From assembly GCF_019457905.1 (NCBI RefSeq), contig NZ_JAHZSV010000012.1:1-64000 (forward strand): 64,000 nt of DNA, read 5' to 3'. Position 1 is the first letter of the stretch. Each line of letters starts with the position of its first letter. Below the pieces are notes generated by a model. The model had not been told where the DNA came from. It made no database searches and saw nothing but the letters and a program-made list of their open reading frames with translations. Positions 18,491 through 27,835 of this stretch are shown here, one piece after another. The stretch comes from Flagellimonas abyssi (lineage in GTDB: Bacteria > Bacteroidota > Bacteroidia > Flavobacteriales > Flavobacteriaceae). The translations under genes and the position numbers were made by a program.

Positions 18491-19036
18491 ATGGCAGAAA
18501 AACTTGTTGTAATCTCAGATAAATGGGGTGCAAAAAAAGGCCTTTGGATAGCTTCATACTTTGGCTATTTACAACAATACTACGATATTGTTTTCCACGA
18601 TTGTCAACAATTGGGCAATGTAGATGTCTCCATTTCTTCTGAAGAAAATATTGATAAAGCTTTTTTCGAAGAGAATGGAATTGAAAGGGCTGTTTCCAAC
18701 TTGATTAGGAAAGAAAATGAACCAGCCCATTATTTGGCCTTTGGCGTAGGGGCAACAGTGGTCTATAGAGCATCATTAAAAGGCTTGCCGGCAAAAACAA
18801 TTACTGCGATTTCCGCAATTGGTATTGAATCGGAAGAACAAATGCCACTTACTACTAACATACAGCTAATTTTCGGTGAGTGCGATAAAAAGAAACCTAG
18901 TCTTAAGTGGGCCAAAGGTGCTGGTGCCAACCTTAGGATTGTGCCCAATTTTGGACACACACTCTATTCTGACGAGAAAATCATCTCCGAAGTAAGTTTG
19001 GAACTTTTGGAAAATGTCACAAAAAAAGCAGTCTAA
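18491..19036 (+). CDS. Small alpha/beta-hydrolase-like protein, function unknown
   Basis: A 181-residue cytoplasmic protein. The order of segments resembles a reduced alpha/beta-hydrolase: [21 protein letters not shown] at the start, [16 protein letters not shown] near 77 where a nucleophile elbow would be (the serine is replaced: GVGAT), [13 protein letters not shown] near 121 and a C-terminal NFGHTLYSD with a possible histidine. The lack of a G-x-S-x-G elbow argues against ordinary hydrolase activity. A LacI-type operator lies upstream, suggesting sugar-responsive control. The last codons form half of a terminator hairpin and its stop overlaps that of clpX by 3 bases. Confidence 0.6.
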   Translation: MAEKLVVISDKWGAKKGLWIASYFGYLQQYYDIVFHDCQQLGNVDVSISSEENIDKAFFEENGIERAVSNLIRKENEPAHYLAFGVGATVVYRASLKGLPAKTITAISAIGIESEEQMPLTTNIQLIFGECDKKKPSLKWAKGAGANLRIVPNFGHTLYSDEKIISEVSLELLENVTKKAV

Positions 19037-19048
19037 GAGACTGCTTTT
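19024..19048. terminator. Bidirectional terminator inside the ends of two convergent genes
   Basis: AAAAGCAGTCT (19024-19034) pairs perfectly with AGACTGCTTTT (19038-19048) around a 3-nt loop. Both stop codons (plus strand 19034-19036, minus strand 19033-19035) lie at the loop, so the stem encodes the last residues of both proteins. Confidence 0.85.
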
Positions 19049-20268
19049 AATTTTTTCACGGTTTCGTAAGAGAGTTTTTTCTCTGCATAACCCTTAGTGA
19101 CCTTGAATTCCGTTTCATCGCTGCTGGGCAATGTGAACATCGCGTCGGTAAAGACAGCTTCGCACAGGGAGCGCAATCCTCTCGCCCCGAGTTTGTACTC
19201 TACGGCCTTCTCAACAATATAGTCCAATGCTTGCTCTGTGATGGTGAATTCTATATCATCCATGGCAAAGAGCTTTTCATACTGTTTGATGATGGCGTTC
19301 TTGGGTTCCGTTAAAATGGCACGTAAGGTCTTTGCATCCAAAGGATTCATGTGGGTAAGAACGGGCAGTCTTCCAATTATTTCTGGAATTAGCCCGAACT
19401 CCTTCAAATCTTTTGGTATGATATACTGTAGAATGTTTTCTTGGTCTAAATTTTCTTCAGCCTTGGAAGCACTATAACCTACCGCTTGCATGTTCAAGCG
19501 TTTGGTGATGATGCGTTCAATACCATCAAAAGCACCACCTGCTACAAATAGTATGTTCTCGGTATTTACTTCGATGAATTTTTGGTCCGGGTGTTTGCGT
19601 CCGCCTTTAGGTGGAACGTTTACGGTAGTGCCTTCCAAGAGTTTTAACAGCCCTTGCTGAACACCTTCACCGGATACATCTCGGGTAATGGAAGGGTTAT
19701 CGCTTTTGCGAGCAATCTTGTCAATTTCATCAATAAACACAATGCCTCGCTCCGCCTTTTCCAAATTGTAATCGGCGGCCTGCAGCAAACGTGTCAGAAT
19801 GCTTTCCACATCCTCGCCCACGTAACCGGCCTCTGTCAACACAGTGGCATCAACAATGGCCAATGGCACGTTCAACATTTTTGCAATGGTCTTGGCGATA
19901 AGGGTTTTTCCAGTACCGGTCTGCCCGACCATTACAATGTTGCTTTTTTGGATTTCAATTTCCTCGTCCTTGCCCTTGGCCTGCAACAATCTTTTATAGT
20001 GATTGTATACTGCTACGGACATTACTTTTTTGGTTCTTTCCTGTCCAATCACAAAAGTGTCCAAGAAATCATGTATCTCCATTGGTTTTTTCAAAACCAG
20101 TTCGGAGGACAAATCTTGGTTTTTGGTTTGTTTGGACTCCTCAGCTACAATGCTATGGGCCTGTTCTATGCATCTATCGCAAATATGCGCATCCAAACCG
20201 GCGATCAATAAATTGGTTTCCGGCTTTTTTCTACCACAAAAAGAACATTCCAAATTTTCCTTTGCCAT
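19033..20268 (-). CDS. clpX: ATP-dependent Clp protease ATP-binding subunit ClpX
   Basis: 411 residues. The N-terminal zinc-binding domain has C8, C11, C30 and C33. The AAA+ module has Walker A G115-T122 (GQTGTGKT), Walker [13 protein letters not shown], the GYVGEDVES pore-side loop and the RKHPDQKF sequence before sensor 1. It unfolds tagged proteins and feeds them to ClpP, which is encoded just upstream (86 bp gap) on the same strand. Length and motifs are normal. Confidence 0.98.
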   Translation of the reverse strand: MAKENLECSFCGRKKPETNLLIAGLDAHICDRCIEQAHSIVAEESKQTKNQDLSSELVLKKPMEIHDFLDTFVIGQERTKKVMSVAVYNHYKRLLQAKGKDEEIEIQKSNIVMVGQTGTGKTLIAKTIAKMLNVPLAIVDATVLTEAGYVGEDVESILTRLLQAADYNLEKAERGIVFIDEIDKIARKSDNPSITRDVSGEGVQQGLLKLLEGTTVNVPPKGGRKHPDQKFIEVNTENILFVAGGAFDGIERIITKRLNMQAVGYSASKAEENLDQENILQYIIPKDLKEFGLIPEIIGRLPVLTHMNPLDAKTLRAILTEPKNAIIKQYEKLFAMDDIEFTITEQALDYIVEKAVEYKLGARGLRSLCEAVFTDAMFTLPSSDETEFKVTKGYAEKKLSYETVKKLKAVS

Positions 20269-20354
20269 ATAAATTCAATCTTCAACCGACAATAACGTAA
20301 AAAAAATGGATTTGTTCTGCGTTAAGTGGTTGTTTTTTAGTCAATTGGTTTGAA

Positions 20355-21035
20355 TTATGATTTTTCTCTGACCAATATTTCATCGATCATACCATACTCT
20401 TTGGCCTCTGGAGCCTTCATCCAGTAGTCGCGGTCGCTATCTTCGTATACTTTGTCGAAGGTTTGACCGGAATGCTTGGAAATAATCTCATAAAGCTCAT
20501 TCTTGATCTTGAGCACTTCTTGTGCTGCAATTTCAATATCAGTGGCCTGACCTTGAGCTCCCGAAAGGGGCTGATGGATCATTACCCTTGAATGTGGAAG
20601 TCCGCTTCTTTTGCCCTTTTCGCCAGCGCAAAGGAGCACGGCGGCCATTGATGCGGCTATACCTGTACAAATAGTGGCTACGTCTGGTTTTATGAATTGC
20701 ATGGTGTCGTAAATTCCAAACCCTGCATAAACGCTTCCTCCTGGGGAGTTGATGTAAATTTGGATGTCTTTTGAAGCATCTGCACTCTCCAAGAACAGCA
20801 ACTGCGCTTGTATAATGTTTGCTACTTGGTCATTTATGCCTGTTCCCATAAAAATAATCCTGTCCATCATCAACCTGGAGAAAACATCCATGGCAACAGC
20901 GTTCAATTGCCTTTCCTCAATAATGTTCGGGGTCATGTTCATAGGGTACATGGTACTCATGAGCTTATCATAGTACATACTGTTTATACCATGATGTTGG
21001 GTAGCGTATTTTTTAAATTCTTTTCCGTAATCCAT
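20355..21035 (-). CDS. clpP: ATP-dependent Clp protease proteolytic subunit ClpP
   Basis: 226 residues with the serine protease triad S129 (GIAASMAAV), H154 (VMIHQP) and D203 (DSDRDYW) placed as in E. coli ClpP. The first 30 residues form a propeptide-like extension longer than in E. coli. It forms the barrel that degrades proteins unfolded by ClpX, whose gene follows. A strong terminator separates it from the trigger factor gene upstream, so the clp genes need their own promoter in the short 20-bp space after it or read-through. Confidence 0.97.
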   Translation of the reverse strand: MDYGKEFKKYATQHHGINSMYYDKLMSTMYPMNMTPNIIEERQLNAVAMDVFSRLMMDRIIFMGTGINDQVANIIQAQLLFLESADASKDIQIYINSPGGSVYAGFGIYDTMQFIKPDVATICTGIAASMAAVLLCAGEKGKRSGLPHSRVMIHQPLSGAQGQATDIEIAAQEVLKIKNELYEIISKHSGQTFDKVYEDSDRDYWMKAPEAKEYGMIDEILVREKS

Positions 21036-21056
21036 AGGATTTTAGTCGATTTATCT

Positions 21057-21093
21057 TAAAAAAAAGGTGCCGAAAAATTAGCTTTCCGGCACC
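21057..21093 (-). terminator. Strong terminator between tig and clpP
   Basis: On the minus strand GGTGCCG (21087-21093) and CGGCACC (21066-21072) form a GC-rich 7-bp stem around a 14-nt loop that may itself pair, followed by nine T residues. Confidence 0.85.
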
Positions 21094-21125
21094 GTAAAGA
21101 TACTTAATTTTCTTTTAGCGAAGCC

Positions 21126-22448
21126 TTAGCTGTATGCTTCCTTGATGAAGTCGTCATAAGAAACTTCCTTCACCTTAAGGTTGGCCTTTTCTTTGTATAG
21201 GTCCAAAAGTTTTTGGCTCATCAGTTGTTCGGACAATCTTTTTACTTCGTCCTGATTGCTCATTACCCTTGCAGCAACACTTTCCAATTCTTCTTCTTTT
21301 GGATCCAAATGCCCGTATTGTGCCATTTGAGACTTGATGAATCCTTTGGCGAATTCCTTCAATTCATCAAACTGGACCTGAAGTTCATTTTCTTGGATAA
21401 TCTTGCCCTCGATCAATTGATAACGTAGACCTTGTTCCGATTTTTCAAATTCTTCTTTGGCTTCATCCGCGGTCAAAGGATTTTCTCCACTGATTTGAAT
21501 CCACTTCTTCAAAAATTCGGCAGGAAGTTCAAATTTGGTCTCCTCGATCAATTTTTCGGTGATGTCGTTCAACAATTTTTGATCGGACTGCTGCTCGAAC
21601 TGCTTTTCGGAATCTTCCTTGATTTTATCCTTCAGCTCTTTTTCAGAAGTAACCTTGCCTTCACCGAACAATTTGTCAAAAAGCTCTTGATCCAATGCGG
21701 CCGGTTCTCTCTCGTTGATTTCCTCAATGGTAAAGGTCACATCGATTTTTAGGTCCTCAGCTTTGTCGCGGGCAATGCCCAAGGCGCTGGACAACAAGTA
21801 GTCTTCCTTAAAAAGTCCTTTGGTGTTCAAGGTAACGGAGTCGCCCACTTTTTTACCAACAAGTGCATCAATAGCTTTTTTGCTTTTGATCTTGTCCATT
21901 TCAAGAGTGGTCTTGTGGTCGATTTCTTCCTCTTCATTGGCAAAGAAACCAGTGATTTCATCTTTTTTGCCTACCTCGGTCTTGGAAATCAATTTTCCGT
22001 ATTGCTTTTGAATACGTTCCACTTGCTCCTCTATCATCTTTTTATCGGCAACGATTTTATATTGGGTCACCGCTTTTTTGGTCTTCAAGTTTACATCGAA
22101 GCTCGGTGCCAATCCCAATTCAAATTCGAAATCAAGATTGTCTTTGTCCCAATCAAAGTTGTCCTGCTGTTTGGGAAGTGGATTTCCTAAAACATCCAAT
22201 TTTTCTTCGGTAAGGTATTTGTTTAGATTGTCCTGAAGCAATTTGTTCACTTCGTCCACCAAAACAGCCTTGCCATACTGCTTTTTGATAAGTCCCATAG
22301 GAACTTGTCCTTTTCTGAAACCAGGAATGTTGGCCTGCTTTCTATAATCTTTAAGGATTTTTTCTACTTTATCCTGATAGTCTTCTTTGCTTATGGCAAC
22401 CTTTACTACTGCATTAAGATCGTCAATCTGCTCTTTGGTTATATTCAT
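21126..22448 (-). CDS. tig: Trigger factor, ribosome-associated chaperone
   Basis: 440 residues. The N-terminal ribosome-binding domain has the signature region PGFRKGQVPMGLIKKQYG near residue 40, where the canonical GFRxGxxP is intact. The central FKBP-like part (about 150-240) is divergent, as usual in Bacteroidota. The C-terminal half is helical. It binds nascent chains at the ribosome exit and has cis-trans prolyl isomerase ancestry. The order tig-clpP-clpX is the common bacterial arrangement. Confidence 0.93.
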   Translation of the reverse strand: MNITKEQIDDLNAVVKVAISKEDYQDKVEKILKDYRKQANIPGFRKGQVPMGLIKKQYGKAVLVDEVNKLLQDNLNKYLTEEKLDVLGNPLPKQQDNFDWDKDNLDFEFELGLAPSFDVNLKTKKAVTQYKIVADKKMIEEQVERIQKQYGKLISKTEVGKKDEITGFFANEEEEIDHKTTLEMDKIKSKKAIDALVGKKVGDSVTLNTKGLFKEDYLLSSALGIARDKAEDLKIDVTFTIEEINEREPAALDQELFDKLFGEGKVTSEKELKDKIKEDSEKQFEQQSDQKLLNDITEKLIEETKFELPAEFLKKWIQISGENPLTADEAKEEFEKSEQGLRYQLIEGKIIQENELQVQFDELKEFAKGFIKSQMAQYGHLDPKEEELESVAARVMSNQDEVKRLSEQLMSQKLLDLYKEKANLKVKEVSYDDFIKEAYS

Positions 22449-22481
22449 TTCCTACCTAATTTGCTTTCTAAAAATGGGATG

Positions 22482-22512
22482 CAAAAGTAACTCTTTTTTG
22501 ATTTGCTGCCAA
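22482..22512 (-). promoter_or_regulatory. Promoter of tig (TTG-N20-TACTTTTG)
   Basis: On the minus strand TACTTTTG (22482-22489) has a TTG (22510-22512) 20 bp upstream, the Bacteroidota -33/-7 arrangement. The leader would be about 30 nt. Confidence 0.7.
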
Positions 22513-22547
22513 GTTTTTAAACTGTTGACTTTCAAACAATAGAATTT

Positions 22548-22892
22548 CTACTGGTCTTCTTTTAAAACGGAGTGTAAAATTGCCTGTAAAAAGGAGAGTA
22601 AAAGACTAAAAATGATGGCCCACCAAAAGCTTTCGACCTGGAATCCATCTATCAGGTTTGCGGTCAATAAAATAATTATCGCATTGATTACCAATAAGAA
22701 AAGTCCCAAGGTCAAAATGGTGATTGGCAGGGTAAGAATCACTAGAATCGGTTTTACCAAAAAGTTGAGCAAACTCAATACTACGGCCACGATAATCGCA
22801 GTAAACATGGATGAAACACCTACACCCGGCAGAACGTAGCTCAATATTACTACGGCCAAGGCATTGAGTAAAAGTCTTAAAATAAGTTTCAT
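22548..22892 (-). CDS. Phage holin family 4-type small membrane protein
   Basis: A 114-residue hydrophobic protein with about four membrane spans, beginning MKLILRLLLNALAVVILSYVLPGV and containing LLNFLVKPILVILTLPITILTLGLFLLVINAIIILL. This matches the widespread 'phage holin family' (YvlD-like) proteins, which are chromosomal and not evidence of prophage. Function unknown. It lies between tig and the SGNH gene on the same strand, with its own short leader. Confidence 0.8.
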   Translation of the reverse strand: MKLILRLLLNALAVVILSYVLPGVGVSSMFTAIIVAVVLSLLNFLVKPILVILTLPITILTLGLFLLVINAIIILLTANLIDGFQVESFWWAIIFSLLLSFLQAILHSVLKEDQ

Positions 22893-22915
22893 GGGTTTGA
22901 ATGATTAGTTGTTAC

Positions 22916-22947
22916 AAAATAAAAAGGCACCGAATTTCGGTGCCTTT
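22916..22947 (-). terminator. Terminator of the SGNH hydrolase gene
   Basis: AAAGGCACCGA (22923-22933) is complementary to the segment ending at 22947, and the minus-strand side continues in T residues. It lies 24 bp beyond the stop at 22971. Confidence 0.8.
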
Positions 22948-22970
22948 AAGATAAATAAAATAATGTTTGT

Positions 22971-24473
22971 CTAGTCAATATATAGTCCAGTATAATCCAG
23001 AGGATTTACACCGGGCAAATTCGAATTGTATTTTGCATTGATGGCTTCTATAAAGGCGTTGGCCACAATGGCGTAACCTCTCGGTGCTGGGTGGACACCA
23101 TCCAATGAAAACCCTCCTCCTGTGGCAAAAGTGGCATCCACAACGCTTCCGTCCGCTTGTTGGAATCCATTGGCGTTAAGTTCGGCCAACAATGCGTTGG
23201 CATCTACAAAGGCAAGGTCGTATGCTGTTGCCAATCCGGCTATGGTCTGGTTATAGGATGTTAGTGCATTTTCTACAATGGTTTGTTCTTCTGGTGTAAG
23301 TACCCATTTGTCTGTCAATGGAACTGCTACGCCGTTAATGGAAGTTGGGATGTCCGGGTCCGCAAGTGTTCCAATATGATTTCTTGCCGTAAGTACCAAT
23401 AAATCATCTGCTGTGGCTTGTCGCATGTTGATCAATGCTGGGTTGAACCCTGTCAGGTCTGTTAAATCTTCATCGATGATTACCACTGCGTTTCCTTCTC
23501 CAGCGGCAAAAGAGATGGTTCGCTTTTTTAATTCTTCTTCAGTGATGATGCTGAGTTGTTGCAACTGGGCCAAGCCTGCGTTGTATGCTCCGTATGCTTC
23601 GGCGCTGTTCAGGTAAGCTGCCGTAGCTGCATCCAATGGAATTGGATTGTGTGGAACCGTAGTGAAATATGGGATGTCCGTTACATTAGGGAGGTTGGCA
23701 ATGGCGCCATCTGCTCCGTTGGCGGTCATCGCCTGTAGTATCGCATCCAATGACCCTGCAAACACATTGGGGTCGGTAACGTCATTTCTGTTGTAGGTGC
23801 TGGGGTCTAAGTTCCCGGCTCGGTCAACACCTGTTCCTCCACCGGTGGCATAGAGCAGAATATCGTTTGCTCCGGCCCAAACGGTGAAAAACGTTGTTCC
23901 TTGAGCGGCAGCATCCCCGATTACGGTTGCGGATTCCGAAGAGGAGAATCTCGCAAAATAAGGATTGGCAGTTCCCATGGCCACGCCAGTTACACTACCA
24001 TATCCAGGTGCTAACAATTCATAGCTTTTAGCACCGGGTACGCCCATGTTGTTGTATGTTCCTGTCAGTTTTTGTGAAACTTCCGTAGAACCCTGCCCTT
24101 CAATTATCTCGGGACTTGGACTTGCGCCTAAAAAGGACAGTATGTATCTATTGTCGGCAATTTTGTTTCCACCAAGTGTCATGCCTCCTAGATTGTCGGC
24201 CATGAAAGGGATTTCAAAACTCCCTCCTCCCACAAGTGCAAAATTTGATGCCAGCATATTGGGAAAGGATGCTGTTTGGCCATCAATAAATAGGGCATTA
24301 TCGGAGAAACCGGCAGTCAATGAGTTGCCTACAGCTACGTAGTTGGAAAAATCCGCAGATCCTGATGTATATTCAACTGGGTCTGGGCCAGTTGTTTCGG
24401 GTGGGGTTGTATCATCTTCGCATGCTATCAAGAATAAGCCTAGAAATGGGAGAAAGGCATAAAACTTTTTCAT
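22971..24473 (-). CDS. SGNH/GDSL hydrolase, lipoprotein
   Basis: 500 residues. The N-terminal lipoprotein signal ends at C18 (FLIACEDD). Block I is GNSLTAGF with nucleophile S51 (the family's GDSL with D replaced by N), a GAND block (WAGANDILL) lies near residue 197, and the C-terminal DGVHPAPRGYAIVAN supplies the D-x-x-H pair. It is an outer-membrane-facing esterase or lipase by inference. In related genomes such genes often accompany FadL-type fatty acid porins; none is present here. Promoter and a 16-bp palindrome lie upstream (24533-24595), the palindrome core being shared with the etfB/PDH region. Confidence 0.85.
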   Translation of the reverse strand: MKKFYAFLPFLGLFLIACEDDTTPPETTGPDPVEYTSGSADFSNYVAVGNSLTAGFSDNALFIDGQTASFPNMLASNFALVGGGSFEIPFMADNLGGMTLGGNKIADNRYILSFLGASPSPEIIEGQGSTEVSQKLTGTYNNMGVPGAKSYELLAPGYGSVTGVAMGTANPYFARFSSSESATVIGDAAAQGTTFFTVWAGANDILLYATGGGTGVDRAGNLDPSTYNRNDVTDPNVFAGSLDAILQAMTANGADGAIANLPNVTDIPYFTTVPHNPIPLDAATAAYLNSAEAYGAYNAGLAQLQQLSIITEEELKKRTISFAAGEGNAVVIIDEDLTDLTGFNPALINMRQATADDLLVLTARNHIGTLADPDIPTSINGVAVPLTDKWVLTPEEQTIVENALTSYNQTIAGLATAYDLAFVDANALLAELNANGFQQADGSVVDATFATGGGFSLDGVHPAPRGYAIVANAFIEAINAKYNSNLPGVNPLDYTGLYID

Positions 24474-24532
24474 ATCAAAAAATCTGTTACAGTTAGTTTA
24501 TGTTAATTGTTGTGGTAAGAACCAGAATTAAC

Positions 24533-24563
24533 CAAATCTATATCAAATTTGTCATACAGACAA
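24533..24563 (-). promoter_or_regulatory. Promoter of the SGNH hydrolase gene (TTG-N20-TAGATTTG)
   Basis: On the minus strand TAGATTTG (24533-24540) has TTG (24561-24563) 20 bp upstream. It leaves a leader of about 55 nt. Confidence 0.65.
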
Positions 24564-24579
24564 TTAAATAGGTGAAAAA

Positions 24580-24595
24580 ATTATGCATGCATAAT
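24580..24595. promoter_or_regulatory. Palindromic operator ATTATGCATGCATAAT, copy 1
   Basis: A 16-bp perfect palindrome centred about 58 bp upstream of the predicted transcription start of the SGNH gene and just beyond its -33 element. The identical 16 bp recurs at 44429-44444, the only other place I found it. Confidence 0.65.
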
Positions 24596-24610
24596 AAAAA
24601 GGGCTGAATT

Positions 24611-25381
24611 TTAAGAATTCAGAAACGCAAGACTTTTGTTGTAGAACTGTTTCGGGTTCTCGGCATGCAGCCAATGCCCAGCTTTATCAATGGTTTCTAT
24701 TTCGGCTTGGGGAAAATGTCTTTTGATTTCCGTGAAGTCGTTTGGTTGTATGTATTCCGATCGGTCGCCCCGCAAGAATAGGGTAGGCCCGTCGTAAACG
24801 GCATTGGAGGATATGTTCTCTCCGATTTCGTCCATTCTTTCTTTGAGAACATCAAAATTAAAACGGAACCCCAATTTGTCTTTTTCTTCCCAATACAGGT
24901 TTTTGAGCAAGAATTGGCGGATTCCCTTTTCCTTGATATGTTTTGACAGTTCTTCGTCCGCTTCACGTCTATCCGAAATCTTGTCGAAATCCAAGTGGGA
25001 AAGACCGTTGAAGATAAAATGGTGGTGGGCCGGGTAAAACTTGGGTGCAATGTCGGCAACTATCAATTTGGTTACCCTGTCCGGATGTGATGTGGCCAAT
25101 TGCATCGCGGTTTTTCCGCCCATGGAATGTCCCATCACGTAGGCTGAATCTATACTGAAGTGATCCATGTAGTTGATGACGTCATCGCTCAATATATCAT
25201 AATTGAACTCTTCGGAATGAAAGCTTTTGCCGTGGTTGCGCTGGTCTATCAGATGTACCTGAAACCCATTTTCGGAATATTGGGTGCCCAGGGTCTTCCA
25301 GTTGTCGGACATGCCCAAAAATCCATGTAGAATGATAAAAGGTTGCCCTTCGCCCAATATTTTTGAATGTAGTATTTCCAT
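24611..25381 (-). CDS. Alpha/beta fold hydrolase (YbfF-like esterase)
   Basis: 256 residues with HGFLGMSDNWKTLG (oxyanion HG motif) at the start, RNHGKS near 49, the nucleophile elbow GHSMGG near residue 85 and the C-terminal KAGHWLHAENP bearing the catalytic histidine. This pattern fits YbfF-type esterases acting on small acyl esters or acyl-CoA; the true substrate is unknown. Its ATG shares one base with the pdxJ stop (TAATG), indicating translational coupling with pdxJ. Confidence 0.88.
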   Translation of the reverse strand: MEILHSKILGEGQPFIILHGFLGMSDNWKTLGTQYSENGFQVHLIDQRNHGKSFHSEEFNYDILSDDVINYMDHFSIDSAYVMGHSMGGKTAMQLATSHPDRVTKLIVADIAPKFYPAHHHFIFNGLSHLDFDKISDRREADEELSKHIKEKGIRQFLLKNLYWEEKDKLGFRFNFDVLKERMDEIGENISSNAVYDGPTLFLRGDRSEYIQPNDFTEIKRHFPQAEIETIDKAGHWLHAENPKQFYNKSLAFLNS

Positions 25382-26097
25382 TATTTCAATCTATGTAAGT
25401 ACATGTTTACCACATTTTCAAGTCCAAGATAAAGTGATTCGCAAATCAATGCGTGCCCTATGGATACTTCCAATAAATGTGGGATGTGTTCTTTGAAAAA
25501 TTTGATGTTGTCCAAGCTGAGGTCGTGCCCGGCATTGAGTCCAAGCCCAACTTCGTGTGCCATTTTGGCCGCTTCAACAAAAGGTGCTATTCCATCTTCT
25601 TTATTGCCTTTGGCGAATTCATGGGCAAAGCTTTCTGTGTAGAGTTCTATGCGGTCCGTACCTGTTTCTGCAGCTCCTTTTACCATTTCCACATCTGGAT
25701 CTACAAAGATGGAGGTGCGAATGCCGTTTTCCTTGAAGGTCTTGATCACATCAATCAAAAAATCTTTATGTTTTAGGGTGTCCCAGCCTGCATTTGAGGT
25801 TATGGCATCCTCTGCATCGGGTACCAAGGTGACCTGTGTGGGTTTTACCTCGAGCACTAGGTCGATAAATTTTGGGACCGGGTTCCCTTCGATGTTGAAC
25901 TCCGTGGCCACCACTTTTTTAAGGTCTCGTGCATCTCGGTAGCGGATGTGTCTTTCGTCTGGGCGTGGATGAATGGTGATGCCTTCAGCTCCAAAAGATT
26001 CGATGTCCTTGGTGGAAGTTATCAAGTTGGGCACATTGCCGCCTCTGGAATTTCGTAATGTTGCCAGTTTATTTATATTGACACTCAACTTTGTCAT
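25381..26097 (-). CDS. pdxJ: Pyridoxine 5'-phosphate synthase PdxJ
   Basis: 238 residues with the family signatures LSVNINKLATLRNSRGG, GAEGITIHPRPDERHIRYRD and LGLNAGHDLSLDN. PdxJ condenses 1-deoxyxylulose 5-phosphate with 3-amino-2-oxopropyl phosphate in the vitamin B6 pathway. It is the first gene of a two-gene unit with the downstream hydrolase and diverges from the CBS gene across 85 bp. Confidence 0.97.
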   Translation of the reverse strand: MTKLSVNINKLATLRNSRGGNVPNLITSTKDIESFGAEGITIHPRPDERHIRYRDARDLKKVVATEFNIEGNPVPKFIDLVLEVKPTQVTLVPDAEDAITSNAGWDTLKHKDFLIDVIKTFKENGIRTSIFVDPDVEMVKGAAETGTDRIELYTESFAHEFAKGNKEDGIAPFVEAAKMAHEVGLGLNAGHDLSLDNIKFFKEHIPHLLEVSIGHALICESLYLGLENVVNMYLHRLK

Positions 26098-26182
26098 GTA
26101 GTTCTTTTTAGAATGTCAAAAATAAGAATTCGGCATGCCTTTTGCCATTTTAAATTAGTATTTTGCACCTAATAGATTTGTT

Positions 26183-26839
26183 ATGTACATCCAAGACAAA
26201 ATAATCAATACGATTCCCATTTTTGAGGTTTCGGAAACTTTAAAGGACGTTATCAAGTTTTTTGAGGAGACTACATATTCCCATGTTGGAGTAACCGAGA
26301 ACGGTCTGTACTTGGGATTGTTGTCAGAAAATGACCTGGCCTGTTTTGAGCCCGAAAAAAAGGTCGATGATTTTAGGTTTGAGATGGAGGATTTTTTTGT
26401 GGTAAAGGAAACGGCTTGGTTGGATGTTTTGGAAATGTTCTCCAGAAACGAGGCCAATGTGCTTCCGGTGCTGGACGAAGACCGTTTGATTATTGGGTAT
26501 TACGACCTTGAAGATGTGGTTGATGTATTTATTGATACCCCTTTCTTTAGGGAGCCGGGTGCCATTTTGGTCGTGTCCATTGGAATCAAGGATTATTCCT
26601 TTAGTGAGATAGCTCAAATTGTTGAAGGTAATAATGCCCGTCTGTTAGGGGCATTTATCACGGATTCGCAGAACGATATCGTTGAAATCACATTAAAGGT
26701 GGGAACACAGAGCTTGAACGAGGTGGCTCAAACCTTTAGGCGGTACAACTATACCATCGTGTTCGGAAACAGTGATGACCAATTTATAGAAGATTTGAAA
26801 CAACGTTCCGACTATCTGGAAAAATATCTTAACGTATAG
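26183..26839 (+). CDS. CBS domain-containing protein
   Basis: 218 residues. Two CBS repeats cover about residues 1-120 (ISEVSETLKDVIKFFEE-like start and a second at FVVKETAWLDVLEMFSRNEANVLPVLDEDRLIIGYYDLEDV). An ACT-like C-terminal region follows (GAILVVSIGIKDYSFSEIAQIVEGNNARLLG). Such proteins usually sense adenine nucleotides. It ends 2 bp before nadK, so the two are almost certainly cotranscribed, and a role in sensing ATP/AMP/NAD status for NAD kinase is a reasonable guess. Confidence 0.85.
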   Translation: MYIQDKIINTIPIFEVSETLKDVIKFFEETTYSHVGVTENGLYLGLLSENDLACFEPEKKVDDFRFEMEDFFVVKETAWLDVLEMFSRNEANVLPVLDEDRLIIGYYDLEDVVDVFIDTPFFREPGAILVVSIGIKDYSFSEIAQIVEGNNARLLGAFITDSQNDIVEITLKVGTQSLNEVAQTFRRYNYTIVFGNSDDQFIEDLKQRSDYLEKYLNV

Positions 26840-26841
26840 TA

Positions 26842-27723
26842 ATGAAGGTAGCCATATTCGGTCTGTCTTTTCAAAAGGAGGACCAGCTTTGCGTAGAGGA
26901 GCTTTTGGACGAACTTAAGAAGTTGGATGCAGCGGTTTATGTGGAGGAGGACTTTAATAAACTCGTGACCACCATTACCAAAACACAGGTTAAGGGAACG
27001 TTCAACCAATCCAAAGGATTGGATTCTTCATTTGATATGTTCGTGAGTTTTGGTGGCGATGGAACCATGTTGCGCGCCGTTACCTATATAAAGGACTACG
27101 GTATTCCCATTGTGGGGGTCAATACCGGACGATTGGGTTTTCTGTCCACCTTTAAAAAAGAAAATGTCCGTAAGCTCGTCACCGAGTTCGAAGCTGGACA
27201 CTATACCGTTGAAGAGCGTAGCTTGGTGGAAGTAGAGCTCAATTCGGAACTAGAGGAGTTCAACGGGCTCAATTTTGCATTGAACGAAATAACCGTTAGT
27301 CGAAAGGATACTACTTCCATGATTACCGTGGAAACTTGGTTGGATGACGAATATTTAACCTCGTACTGGTCTGACGGATTGATTGTTTCCACGCCTACGG
27401 GGTCAACCGGATACTCCTTGAGCTGTGGTGGTCCAGTAATTGCCCCTTCGGCGAAGTCTTTGGTGCTCACGCCCATTGCGCCGCACAACCTCAATGCGCG
27501 TCCGCTCGTGATTTCCGATACCACACAAATCAGATTGAAGGTTTCAGGTAGGGAGCAGACCCATTTGGTTTCTTTGGATTCAAGGATTGCCGATATCTCA
27601 AACGGCAAGGAAATCCGTATCAAAAAAGCAGACTTTACCATCAAAATGATAGAGTACAAATCCGAAAGTTTTCTGAAAACTTTACGTAACAAATTGCTTT
27701 GGGGGGAAGATAGACGGAATTGA
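26842..27723 (+). CDS. nadK: NAD kinase
   Basis: 293 residues with the ATP-NAD kinase GGDG motif at 71-74 (SFGGDGTMLRA), the NTGRLGFL segment that contacts NAD, and the glycine-rich TPTGSTGYSLSCGGPVI block. It phosphorylates NAD to NADP in the cytoplasm. Cotranscribed with the CBS gene 2 bp upstream. Confidence 0.96.
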   Translation: MKVAIFGLSFQKEDQLCVEELLDELKKLDAAVYVEEDFNKLVTTITKTQVKGTFNQSKGLDSSFDMFVSFGGDGTMLRAVTYIKDYGIPIVGVNTGRLGFLSTFKKENVRKLVTEFEAGHYTVEERSLVEVELNSELEEFNGLNFALNEITVSRKDTTSMITVETWLDDEYLTSYWSDGLIVSTPTGSTGYSLSCGGPVIAPSAKSLVLTPIAPHNLNARPLVISDTTQIRLKVSGREQTHLVSLDSRIADISNGKEIRIKKADFTIKMIEYKSESFLKTLRNKLLWGEDRRN

Positions 27724-27835
27724 TACCATCAAAAACAATAAAAGAAGCGAAAAACTGTTTTACAAGGGAAAGCAATATTAAACATTTGTCTATAGACCTT
27801 CCTTTACTCTTAATTCTTGTAACTTTTTGGATAGT

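Noticed and set aside
22548-22892. Prophage signal from the holin-family protein
   Set aside because: This family is chromosomal in many bacteria and no phage gene is nearby.
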